This document shows positions 1 through 6,588 of a stretch of DNA of 14,649 nucleotides, in pieces. Within the stretch, counting starts at the first letter, position 1. Each line of letters begins with the position of its first letter. Under the pieces are notes generated by a model. The model saw nothing but the letters and a program-made list of their open reading frames with translations. It had not been told where the DNA came from and did not search any database. The position numbers and the translations under genes were made by a program. Source of the DNA: JANPJV01 sp031425695 (lineage in GTDB: Bacteria > Pseudomonadota > Gammaproteobacteria > Xanthomonadales > SZUA-5); NCBI GenBank assembly GCA_031425695.1, contig JANPJV010000254.1, forward strand, positions 1-14,649, in the 5' to 3' direction.

Positions 1-2
1 AC

Positions 3-83
3 GTGCTCGAGCGGCTACCCAGTACGCTCAATCGGGATATCGACAGCTTGATGCCGATGAACTGGGCACCAAAACCAGCTTGA
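3..83 (+). CDS. C-terminal end of IS66-family transposase (TnpC), partial
   Basis: The frame is open from the window edge and stops with TGA at 81-83, leaving the last 26 residues. The tail reads ERLPSTLNRDIDSLMPMNW plus a short basic and proline-rich end. IS66 transposases (about 510-540 residues) finish in a small C-terminal domain with this DIDxLLPWNW-like signature. The DDE catalytic core lies outside the window, so activity cannot be judged. This gene inserted into, and is not transcriptionally related to, the neighbouring hsdM remnant. Confidence 0.68.
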   Translation: MLERLPSTLNRDIDSLMPMNWAPKPA

Positions 84-120
84 CACCGTGAACTAGCCCA
101 CTGCGCCGCTGAGCTCAATA

Positions 121-141
121 TGGTCGGTGTCGGACGCTTAC
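121..141 (-). repeat. Putative right terminal inverted repeat of IS66 element
   Basis: On the minus strand the element begins GTAAGCGTCCGACACCGACC. GTAAGCG is the usual outer sequence of IS66-family inverted repeats. The boundary at 141/142 is placed because hsdM codons for S-V-D-L-L resume exactly at 142. IS66 elements usually duplicate 8 bp of target, which would here be agcaggtc (142-149); the second copy is out of view. Confidence 0.6.
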
Positions 142-666
142 AGCAGGTCGACCGACCGATGCGTCTTTTCGCCTTCGCTGCTAGCGGTCAGCTCGATCGT
201 CGCGATGACGTCGATCAGTTCCCCGAGCCGATGCTGATCCAGCCCCGGCCGCGCGTACTCCTTTGGCAACACACCCCCGAAGCCGCGAGTTATCGCGCTC
301 GATCGCCACCATCGCGTCGTCCACCCGCCGCCCGATGCTCGGCAACCGCGCGCTCGCCTGCAGGAACGACCATCGCGCATCCGCCGGCACCCAGAACACA
401 TTCTCCGCCGCGTACTCATCCGCATCATCCGGATTCGCCCCAGCGTACTCCCCCTCCCCCGCCACCAGCTTCGCGCGGTGTTCCTCAAACGTATCCGAGA
501 TGTACTTCAGGAAGATCAGCCCCAGCACGACATGCTTGTACTCCGCCGCATCCATGTTGTTGCGCAACTTGTCCGCAGTGAGCCAGAGCTTGGCTTCGAA
601 GCCGAGGTTGGCACCGCTGGAAGGTTTATCTTTCTTGGGGTTGGGGCGATTTGAAGCTTTCGGCAC
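142..666 (-). pseudogene. hsdM: Type I restriction-modification methyltransferase subunit M, 5' remnant, frameshifted and IS-interrupted
   Basis: HsdM methylates adenine within the type I restriction site and forms the M2S core of the enzyme. Reading from a GTG at 666, residues about 22-115 match the HsdM N-terminal helical domain (FEAKLWLTADKLRNNMDAAEYK, then VLGLIFLKYISDTFEE, then ENVFWVPADARW). The frame then fails: after NSRLRG the expected VLPKEYARPGLDQHRLGELID continues in another frame. Deleting one base from the run of five C at 274-278 (plus strand) restores it. The restored frame runs to S-V-D-L-L, where the IS66 terminus interrupts just before the usual GRVYEYF motif. About 170 codons remain of the usual roughly 500, without the SAM-binding and NPPF motifs. 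It cannot make an active enzyme. No hsdS or hsdR is visible. Confidence 0.85.
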
Positions 667-819
667 GTAGAACCGGTCCTGTCATTGAGCGTATGGGACC
701 GTCCGATGGTAGGGATACGACCAATGTTTCGCCAGTTGTTTGTTGCCAGATGTCAGGGAATGCAAGTGCCGAGATACCTCCGGAGACGCTTGCCAAAGGC
801 AGATCATCGTCGTTCTAAC

Positions 820-2571
820 TTAATGTTTCAACATTAGTAATGCAGAAACTTTGGGGCGACGCTCGTTCATGGCTATTAGCCCGATTGCCTTACTATAAGT
901 CTTCAAAAACGTTGTTGCAACGCAAATTCTCATCTGGCCTTGGAGATCTGGGATTGTAATAATCCCTCCATCGATAAGGGATGACAGGCTCACGGTCGAG
1001 CCAGCAAGCCTAATAAAATGAGAATCAAACTTATCTATATAACCCTTCTTGCGCCCCTCTGAGAACAAGCTTGCGAAGCAGCTGTTAAAAAACCGAGATG
1101 TAAATGAACTAGTCCCCTCTTGAAAGACCAATGTCGGTTCGAGGACGATCTGTCCAGCGCCCTGATGTCCCCGAACCGTGCTAGAAGTCTCCACGGAGAC
1201 ATTCACCATAACTGCGTTAATGAAACTTTGCATCAAATTTTGACTAATCTCGTAATCGTCTGAAAGGGGGCCTTTCGGAATTCCGAGCGCCTCCTGCACG
1301 CCGCGTGCAAAATACATCTCTGCCCAGTCGAGCTCATCAATTTCAGAGAGAAAAAACAAGGAACCCTGGAATTGAAAGAATGTGAATGAACTCTCAATAC
1401 AACTGCTATAAAACGTCCGCTTTTCATCTGTCCTAAGCGACGCAATGAAGCACGCACTAAAATACTCCTGGATGGACTTATGAATATATCGGAACTCGTC
1501 GTATCCATCTTCAAGAATTAAATTAGTGATCTTGCAAATCTCATCGAACACCGCGTCGGCCTTCAATTCATCGCGATTGTGATAACTTAAACTCTTCCCC
1601 ATCGTCTCCACCAGAACCTGCCGTGAGAGCTTTTGCGTAGACAACTGTACTTGAAAACTAAAAACCTGAAACAATTTGCAATAGATGCTGCGGTTATCGT
1701 TAAAGACTCGCTCGCGATTTACTCTTCCTTTGATATTGTCATGTTTAAAAAAAAGAGTCTCGAAGATGTTAGCATAAAATTGACTCAATGAGTCTGGAAT
1801 ATTCTGTCCCACGTTGTAGCTAACACAAAACAAGACAACTAAAATAGGAGTGCGCAGAATTGAATCCTCTCCACGGCCATGAAGCGGGCTCCGCCTAAGT
1901 GATAATGAAAGTTCTTCAGCCTTTTCCTTGTCAGCCGCGGCCATTGCAATAATCTTATGAATCTTTTCATCGGTCAGGAATTGAACATGATAGATCTCTC
2001 CCTCGCTCAGTGAATCGAGTTCAGTATCCGGGCGAGATGTGCACACGATGAGACATTTGTATCTATTTATGAGCCTTTGGATTTCTGACACGAGCAACGA
2101 ATGGTTTTTCGGGTCGACTTCGTCAAATGCATCAAGGAACACCCGCACATTGCTGTCTCCGAGAATTTTAGCGAGACCGATATCGTCTAAAGTTATTCCG
2201 AAGGCGCCGAGATGGTCCTTAATCAATTCCTCGATCGTCCCACCCTTGTAGTTCTTTAGTTCAATAAAAATCGGAACGCGCCTTTTTTCTCGCAAGCTAT
2301 TCGCAAGAAGCTTCCGGAGAATCGTGGATTTGCCTTGACCGGCTATGCCTTTTATGAAAATGGCGCGGTTCTCGCCTTCCAATACGACGTTGTTATCCAC
2401 CGTTAACGAGAGCGTGTTGTTGCCTCGCAGATCCAATGGAACGTATATTGAATCCAAATGAACCGATCGTTCGAGCGAAACCAACGTACGAACCTGAAGA
2501 ATTGAACCGATGTGGTTTGAATATTTCTCAAAAGAATTAATTGCTGCATTGAGCTTGTATTTTGCCCACAC
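820..2571 (-). CDS. NACHT-domain STAND NTPase, candidate anti-phage protein
   Basis: STAND NTPases of the NACHT class couple sensing of a trigger to ATP-driven oligomerisation. Bacterial members include Avs and bNACHT anti-phage proteins. In the 583-residue frame from GTG 2571, Walker A is GIAGQGKST (75-83), Walker B is VFLDAFDEV (144-152), and a sensor-1-like CTSRPD lies at 177-182. RYIHKSIQEYFSACFIA near 370 fits the winged-helix end of NACHT modules. The C-terminal part, about 200 residues, is not recognised and could be the sensor; no nuclease, TIR or other effector domain is evident. The gene is AT-rich compared with its flanks, which suggests transfer. It lies 81 bp behind a coiled-coil membrane protein gene on the same strand. 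GTG 2571 has no clear ribosome binding site. A much better start at 2640 is in frame but separated by a TAG codon. Family assignment is confident; the defence role is inferred. Confidence 0.85.
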   Translation of the reverse strand: MWAKYKLNAAINSFEKYSNHIGSILQVRTLVSLERSVHLDSIYVPLDLRGNNTLSLTVDNNVVLEGENRAIFIKGIAGQGKSTILRKLLANSLREKRRVPIFIELKNYKGGTIEELIKDHLGAFGITLDDIGLAKILGDSNVRVFLDAFDEVDPKNHSLLVSEIQRLINRYKCLIVCTSRPDTELDSLSEGEIYHVQFLTDEKIHKIIAMAAADKEKAEELSLSLRRSPLHGRGEDSILRTPILVVLFCVSYNVGQNIPDSLSQFYANIFETLFFKHDNIKGRVNRERVFNDNRSIYCKLFQVFSFQVQLSTQKLSRQVLVETMGKSLSYHNRDELKADAVFDEICKITNLILEDGYDEFRYIHKSIQEYFSACFIASLRTDEKRTFYSSCIESSFTFFQFQGSLFFLSEIDELDWAEMYFARGVQEALGIPKGPLSDDYEISQNLMQSFINAVMVNVSVETSSTVRGHQGAGQIVLEPTLVFQEGTSSFTSRFFNSCFASLFSEGRKKGYIDKFDSHFIRLAGSTVSLSSLIDGGIITIPDLQGQMRICVATTFLKTYSKAIGLIAMNERRPKVSALLMLKH

Positions 2572-2640
2572 AACTTCTATTGACTTAGGAAGCAGCTAAA
2601 TTGCGAGCTGTACTAGAGAAATAATTGTTTCAATCGCCAT
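2572..2640 (-). other. Probable original 5' end of the NACHT gene with in-frame amber codon
   Basis: An ATG at 2640 (minus strand) lies exactly 23 codons upstream of, and in frame with, GTG 2571. It encodes M-A-I-E-T-I-I-S-L-V-Q-L-A-I, then TAG (2596-2598), then L-L-P-K-S-I-E-V-V before the annotated protein. The TAG sits where one base change would give AAG or CAG. The segment looks like a genuine amphipathic N-terminus, and without the stop the protein would have 606 residues. It could instead be a 14-codon leader peptide. Confidence 0.65.
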
Positions 2641-2651
2641 GCCTCCTCCTT
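2641..2651 (-). promoter_or_regulatory. Strong ribosome binding site before ATG 2640
   Basis: On the minus strand AAGGAGGAGGC lies immediately before the ATG at 2640, a near-ideal Shine-Dalgarno sequence. No comparable site precedes GTG 2571. It therefore marks 2640 as the start for which the NACHT gene was built. Confidence 0.75.
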
Positions 2652-2721
2652 TTTAGTTCTGTAGCTTTAGCCGCGAACATGAGCTGTGGGTAGTACACAT
2701 GCTGGATTGCTTGCTGTTGAG

Positions 2722-3366
2722 CTACCCTGAGGCATAGCGCAAAAGTCCGAAAGCTGCAGCGATTATCCCCCCAACCAATCCCATCCCCCAAATAATTCCC
2801 TGCATGACTTGTCCCTTTATCTTGGATTCCATGCCGTTTTCAACTCGATCGATTTTGGCTTGAACGCTAGCTTCTAATACCTTCAACTGCGCCTCAAGAG
2901 ATATTCTCGATTCCGAAACCTTTCCCTGAACGGATAGTTCCGCTTTGTCTATCTTGATCTCTAGTGCGCTGTAGCGCTGCTGAGAGCCCAGTGATATTTT
3001 TTGCTCAATGATGTTGGCTTCCGATTGAAATGAGCTGCGGATTGTCTGCAGGCTGGCATCGCGCAGCGAGGCCTCCATCGCTTGAATGTCATTTAGTCGC
3101 TGCCTCAAATCTGACAGTTGCGCAATGAGGTCTACCTTGCTTGGCAAGGCCTGCTCAACTGCATCAAATTTCTGAATTAAGGCATCATATCGATTTTGGA
3201 AAAAAGTTAGATCATTCTGGCGGAATTGGGAGAGGGCCTGCACTGCTATTTTCAGCTCTCCTAACCTGAAGTTTACGCTGTGTGAATCTGATCCCTCCTG
3301 GGGAATTTTTGATTCTCGTTCCAGCTCAAAATTGGCCCCGCTCATCTCTTCAATGCTTTTGTTCAT
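2722..3366 (-). CDS. Coiled-coil protein with C-terminal membrane anchor
   Basis: I do not recognise the family. The protein (214 residues from ATG 3366) is mostly charged helical sequence with heptad-like leucine, isoleucine and valine spacing from about residue 35 to 185, including QLSDLRQRLNDIQ and repeated LEAxLKVLEASVQAKID-type segments. A single hydrophobic segment, about 189-208 (GIIWGMGLVGGIIAAAFGLL), ends three or four residues before a short RYASG tail. This predicts a tail-anchored membrane protein with a cytoplasmic coiled coil. AGGAGG at 3371-3376 sets the start at 3366; an in-frame upstream start at 3414 has no such support. It is AT-rich like the NACHT gene 81 bp downstream and is probably its operon partner. 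Coiled-coil membrane proteins can act as effectors or oligomerisation scaffolds in defence systems, but that role is inference. Confidence 0.75.
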   Translation of the reverse strand: MNKSIEEMSGANFELERESKIPQEGSDSHSVNFRLGELKIAVQALSQFRQNDLTFFQNRYDALIQKFDAVEQALPSKVDLIAQLSDLRQRLNDIQAMEASLRDASLQTIRSSFQSEANIIEQKISLGSQQRYSALEIKIDKAELSVQGKVSESRISLEAQLKVLEASVQAKIDRVENGMESKIKGQVMQGIIWGMGLVGGIIAAAFGLLRYASG

Positions 3367-3385
3367 CCGTCCTCCTGGTGAAAAC

Positions 3386-3414
3386 CTAAGAAACCGAGCA
3401 ACCCGAGAAGTCAA
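3386..3414 (-). promoter_or_regulatory. Possible sigma70-type promoter of the coiled-coil/NACHT pair
   Basis: On the minus strand TTGACT (3409-3414) is followed after 17 bases by TCTTAG (3386-3391), 20 bases before the ATG at 3366. The -35 is good and the -10 is poor. It is placed suitably in the 87-bp gap between the lipoprotein stop and the operon, but the support is only positional. Confidence 0.28.
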
Positions 3415-3453
3415 ACGTTCGCTGAGCCCGACGTGGGTAATGACCTCTCCGAC

Positions 3454-5139
3454 TCACCCACAGCACCCACAAACGCTCATCACCCCAAACTGCGTGGTCG
3501 TCCACTGCCCGTTCCAATCATCCTCAGCCGCGCTGCACACCCCTGGGCATACCTGCTGGGCCTGCTCGTTCGACAAGATCGGCCCAGCCGGCAAATCACT
3601 GCATGACAGCTCGGTCGCCAATCCCAGCAGGAAGCTGAAGTTCGCGGGGTACGTCACTTTCTTGCCGTGGGAATCGACACTTGTGTAACCGAGGGTTGCG
3701 TTGGCGTGGCAGCCGACGCAGTTCCCGACTTTGGGGTCGGACTGGATGTAGGTTTCGAGGGTGGTGTTGCCGAGGAAGGCGGGGACGGAGTTGTTGTCGA
3801 GTTTGCCGGGTTCGAATTCGATGGCGGCGCCCCAGTTGGTGCCGACCAGGGAGTAATTGGCGAAGACGGAGTTGATCGCCTTGAGCTGGCCGACCCAGGC
3901 GGTGTTGAGGTCTTGCGTCAGGTCGTAGACCTGCCAGCAGCGAGAGACCTGGGTGCCGCATTGCTGGGTGCCGACGGCCGTGGTGTAGGCACTCGCGTAG
4001 GGTGGCTGGCGTTCCCAGATGTATTCGCTGTCGCCGCTGCCGAGCACTGGCGGCGTGTTGACGGGGACGGAACTGCAGGCGTTCTGGCTGAAGGAGAAGT
4101 TGCCGGCGTTGGCGGGCGCGGGGCAGTTGTTGTTGGGGATGGTGGTGTAGCAGTTGTTGTCGACTGGGTCGCACGCGGCGGCGGCGGTGGGGGCGTTGTT
4201 GTTGTGTTCGAAGGTGGCCCAGATGAATTGCGGCAGGAGCGCGCCTTGCGTGCTGTTGGCCTGGATGATGTGCAGGCCGACGAGCCCCAGGGTTACGGTG
4301 GCGCACAGCGGCTGGCCGTCGCGGACATAGGCGCCCTGCACGTCGATCAGCGCCTGGATGTTGAAATAGCTCGGCTTTTCGGCGTCGGAAATGATTCGCC
4401 ACGCGGCCTTGAGCTCGATTGCGCCGACAGTGCCGTTGGTGGGGACCTGTTGGCCGGGCTGGAACAGCACCGACTTGCCAGCGGCGACGAACGCCTGTTG
4501 ACCGGCGTAGGTATTGAGGCCCTGCGCGAGGATGTAATCCTGCTCGACGCCGTTCATGCGCCGCTCGAACAGCGCCCAGTTGCCGTTGACATCGATTAGC
4601 GGTTGGCCGGTCGCCTGCAGGATGCCTTCGTCGCGCTCCTGCGCATCCGCTTTGGCGATCAGATTGAAGGTTGGCAAGTTGTCGGGGTTGGGACAGTTGC
4701 CGACCGGACCGCCGAAGACAGCTTCCGGCCGCGCATAGGTCTGCCAGACCACCTGCCCTTCCCCGCTCAGACCCGTCGTCGGGCTCCCGCCAGATTGACT
4801 CGCCTGCCAGTTGAGCGCGACGAACATCTGCCAGGCCATGTTGTCGAACGGGCTCTGCGCGTCGCCCTCGGCGCTGGTGACATTGTCAGCCAGGCCCTGG
4901 TAACCCTCGGTATCGGCCAGGCTGGGATCAGGGCCGATGTAGGACGGGATCACCGAGCACAGCGTCTGGACGGTGGTGTCGGCGCAGTAGACCGGTGTCG
5001 GCGTGTAAGCGGCGGCTGCCTGGGCGGTTGGTGCGGACGCTAGTGCGGGTGTCGGGGGCGGCGATTCGCTGCTGCAGGCGGCGAGCGTCAGCGCCAGGGC
5101 AAGAAGGATGTTGGAACGGACCGTCGAAACCGAAGCCAT
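3454..5139 (-). CDS. Lipoprotein with c-type haem motif and MVL-like lectin C-terminus
   Basis: The 561-residue protein starts with a short basic stretch, a hydrophobic segment (NILLALALTLAAC) and a lipobox Cys at 22. A low-complexity Ser/Pro/Ala linker follows, so it is a predicted envelope lipoprotein. The body contains WQMFVALNW near 103, a WQTYARPEAVF stretch, and one haem-c attachment motif CVGCH at 474-478, near the end as in cytochrome c-like proteins. The last 45 residues (about 515-559) contain PAGPILSNEQAQQV and WNGQWTT...MSVCGC. These resemble the repeat of Microcystis viridis lectin MVL (PAGPLWSNxEAQ... GQWTT... MSV), recalled from memory. Many cysteines suggest an oxidising compartment. 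ATG 5139 is chosen because AAGGG lies 9 bases upstream; GTG 5148 would abut it. A role in electron transfer or glycan binding at the cell surface is inferred. Confidence 0.72.
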   Translation of the reverse strand: MASVSTVRSNILLALALTLAACSSESPPPTPALASAPTAQAAAAYTPTPVYCADTTVQTLCSVIPSYIGPDPSLADTEGYQGLADNVTSAEGDAQSPFDNMAWQMFVALNWQASQSGGSPTTGLSGEGQVVWQTYARPEAVFGGPVGNCPNPDNLPTFNLIAKADAQERDEGILQATGQPLIDVNGNWALFERRMNGVEQDYILAQGLNTYAGQQAFVAAGKSVLFQPGQQVPTNGTVGAIELKAAWRIISDAEKPSYFNIQALIDVQGAYVRDGQPLCATVTLGLVGLHIIQANSTQGALLPQFIWATFEHNNNAPTAAAACDPVDNNCYTTIPNNNCPAPANAGNFSFSQNACSSVPVNTPPVLGSGDSEYIWERQPPYASAYTTAVGTQQCGTQVSRCWQVYDLTQDLNTAWVGQLKAINSVFANYSLVGTNWGAAIEFEPGKLDNNSVPAFLGNTTLETYIQSDPKVGNCVGCHANATLGYTSVDSHGKKVTYPANFSFLLGLATELSCSDLPAGPILSNEQAQQVCPGVCSAAEDDWNGQWTTTQFGVMSVCGCCG

Positions 5140-5166
5140 CGCGCGCACCCTTGTGTGAGGAAGTTG

Positions 5167-5184
5167 TGATTCCGCTGGGAATCA
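5167..5184 (-). promoter_or_regulatory. Inverted repeat upstream of the lipoprotein gene
   Basis: TGATTCC-GCTG-GGAATCA is a perfect 7-bp inverted repeat with a 4-base centre, 28-45 bases before the ATG at 5139. Its place fits an operator or a leader hairpin. No regulator is identified. Confidence 0.35.
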
Positions 5185-5265
5185 ATGTCCTCGGGGGGCG
5201 CGATGTCGCAGGGTGAGTGCGGTTGAGTTCAATTGGTTTCAATGCGGGCGGATTCGCAAGCGACG

Positions 5266-5757
5266 CTACACGCGTGGCTTCTCGGAGCCTGGCCCATATA
5301 TGGTTTGGGAGATGACCTGCCTGACGCCATTTTCATCAAGACGAGTGATGGTGACGCCCATGACGCTTCGTGGCGCGATGTCCACGAATGAGCCTTCGGG
5401 TCCTTTGCCCCCGTCCGACGGAAATGTGAGCAACAGGCCGCCGGGCGGCCATTCGAGATTGAAGGTCTGCATCAGGCGGTGCATGGCGATGCGATGTGCA
5501 TGGCGGGCGCCGCGAGCCATCGTGGCGGCACGTACGGAGTCACGATCGGTATCGGCAGACAAACACTCGTTCAACCAGAGCGCCAATCGCTCGCCTTCAG
5601 GATCGGTCCAGTGCTGGAAGCGGTCTTTCCAGAGCCAGTCGGCATTCCGGCATTCTGTGCGTGTGGCGCCGAGGTATCCGGCAGCGCACAACTCCAGCGC
5701 GTCAGCCAGGTAATCCAGCAGCTCGAGCAGGTCGGACACATCGGAGTTGCTGGTCAT
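5266..5757 (-). CDS. Uncharacterised 163-residue protein
   Basis: Not recognised. The protein has an acidic helical N-terminus (DLLELLDYLADALELCAAGY), a middle with Trp-rich ADWLWKDRFQHW and LALWLNECL, and a C-terminal half containing FNLEWPPGGLLLTFPSD and GVTITRLDENGVRQVI, probably beta strands. No signal peptide or membrane segment is seen. The start at ATG 5757 is supported by AAAGGAAG about 10 bases upstream. A second in-frame ATG at 5799, preceded by AAGGGAAG, would add 14 residues (MTLHNAPVKGRNEP). The frame is open much further upstream, to 6504, but there it is antisense-like filler overlapping a better gene in another frame. The gene follows the 5922-6413 gene on the same strand, with a terminator between them. 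Confidence 0.65.
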   Translation of the reverse strand: MTSNSDVSDLLELLDYLADALELCAAGYLGATRTECRNADWLWKDRFQHWTDPEGERLALWLNECLSADTDRDSVRAATMARGARHAHRIAMHRLMQTFNLEWPPGGLLLTFPSDGGKGPEGSFVDIAPRSVMGVTITRLDENGVRQVISQTIYGPGSEKPRV

Positions 5758-5844
5758 GGGCTCGTTTCTTCCTTTGACAGGCGCATTGTGCAGCGTCATG
5801 GATCCATCTTCCCTTGCTGCGTGAGGAGGAGATCCCTTCGAGAA

Positions 5845-5864
5845 GTGCGCCCTTCTGGGCGCAC
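5845..5864 (-). other. Perfect hairpin in the leader before the 5266-5757 gene
   Basis: GTGCGCCC-TTCT-GGGCGCAC is a perfect 8-bp stem with a 4-base loop, located 5 bases beyond the terminator's A-tract. No T-run follows on the plus strand and only ttctcg on the minus strand. It may therefore be a second, non-canonical terminator or a structured 5' leader. Confidence 0.5.
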
Positions 5865-5869
5865 ACAAG

Positions 5870-5889
5870 AAAAAAGCCGCTTTCGCGGC
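5870..5889 (-). terminator. Intrinsic terminator after the 5922-6413 gene
   Basis: On the minus strand GCCGC-GAAA-GCGGC is followed directly by TTTTTT. The stem has 5 bp (6 with a flanking G-C) and a stable GAAA tetraloop. It begins 33 bases after the stop of the upstream gene. Confidence 0.8.
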
Positions 5890-5921
5890 CCTTTCTTTAC
5901 CCGTGCAGCAGTTGAGCGGCG

Positions 5922-6413
5922 TCATGCCGCCTTCTGCTCCGGCAGGGCACCGGGTTCGCTCTTGGAGCGTTTGCTGCGGGAGAACACACCCGACAGCTCG
6001 CGACGCTGGGACTCCATGCCGGAGGTACCACCGGTCAGCTTCAACAGCCCGTACGCTTTCAGGGCGACGGTCATGATGTCGTTGCCGAGCGCGGCATCGG
6101 TGTCGTTTCCACGTTCCCACAGACGGGTCAGACGCGACAGCCGCGGTCGCAGTTGATCCAGCAGTTGCAGGTCGGCGATCGCGTCGCCGACCGGGATATT
6201 GGCCGGAATCATGTTGGGATTCTGGCTGACCACCTGCAACGCCTGGCGGCTGAAGCTTTCGCTCTTCACCCCCATCCGCCGAATACGACGCTTGTCGGTC
6301 ATGCTGAGGGCCACGAGCCCGACCAGTTCGGTTTCCAGCGTGGTCAGTGCCGCATCCACGTTGGCGATCTGGGCTTCGGTCAGGGTGAGGTTGATGAGGT
6401 TTTGCGTATTCAT
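5922..6413 (-). CDS. Uncharacterised helical protein, 163 residues
   Basis: The start at ATG 6413 is preceded by AAAGGAAAG at a suitable distance, and an intrinsic terminator closes the gene. The protein is soluble and mainly helical: an N-terminal segment (NLTLTEAQIANVDAALTTLE) with regular hydrophobic spacing, a central KSESFSRQALQVVSQNP segment, a leucine and arginine-rich DQLRPRLSRLTRLWERG helix, and a basic, Ser-rich tail (GVFSRSKRSKSEPG). I recall similar proteins as conserved hypotheticals in Proteobacteria, without a function. No enzyme motif is visible. A longer antisense-like frame on the same strand overlaps it, but this frame has the start signals, the terminator and the more natural composition. 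Confidence 0.75.
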   Translation of the reverse strand: MNTQNLINLTLTEAQIANVDAALTTLETELVGLVALSMTDKRRIRRMGVKSESFSRQALQVVSQNPNMIPANIPVGDAIADLQLLDQLRPRLSRLTRLWERGNDTDAALGNDIMTVALKAYGLLKLTGGTSGMESQRRELSGVFSRSKRSKSEPGALPEQKAA

Positions 6414-6490
6414 TTTCTGCTTTCCTTTTGGCTACTTGCGATTGCGTCCGCGCCCCTTGGCGTAGATCGCTGCCCGGGCGTTGTGTCCGG

Positions 6491-6520
6491 GGTATGGCTA
6501 TCAAACCGCAGCGCCATACC
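6491..6520. promoter_or_regulatory. Inverted repeat GGTATGGC...GCCATACC
   Basis: Two perfect 8-bp arms (6491-6498 and 6513-6520) with a 14-base spacer lie 78-107 bases upstream of the ATG at 6413. The centre-to-centre distance of 22 bases, two helical turns, would suit a dimeric DNA-binding protein. The function is unknown. Confidence 0.35.
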
Positions 6521-6588
6521 GCCGGCTGAAACGCAGGTTAAAAAAGACTGAACGCCTGTCAGAAGGTGCTAACGACGGGAGTGGTGAT

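Larger units (their letters stand above)
1..141 (+). mobile_element. Right end of an IS66-family insertion sequence (partial)
   Basis: Seen: the window opens inside an open frame whose last 26 residues end in DIDSLMPMNWAPKPA. This matches the known C-terminal tail of IS66-family TnpC transposases (DIDxLLPxNW). About 58 bp after its stop, the sequence ends at base 141 in ...CGGACGCTTAC. Read inward this is GTAAGCGTCCG, the GTAAGCG-type terminus known for the IS66 family. From base 142 onward the DNA is hsdM coding sequence. The rest of the element, its left terminus and the matching target duplication lie outside the window. The IS66 assignment is an inference from two short but independent signals. 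Confidence 0.72.

Noticed and set aside
120..670. Plus-strand open frames opposite hsdM
   Set aside because: Pro/Ser/Arg-rich antisense shadows of the hsdM remnant, one beginning inside the IS terminus.
3596..4599. Open frames of 268 (minus) and 310 (plus) codons within the lipoprotein gene
   Set aside because: Composition is extreme (Arg/Gln/His or Gly/Val/Asp-rich), as expected for shadow frames of a high-GC gene. The lipoprotein frame has a signal peptide and domain motifs.
5266..6504. A 412-codon minus-strand open frame
   Set aside because: Only its last 163 codons look like protein. The upstream part is Arg/Gln/His-rich, lies antiphase to the better-supported gene at 5922-6413 and crosses an intrinsic terminator.
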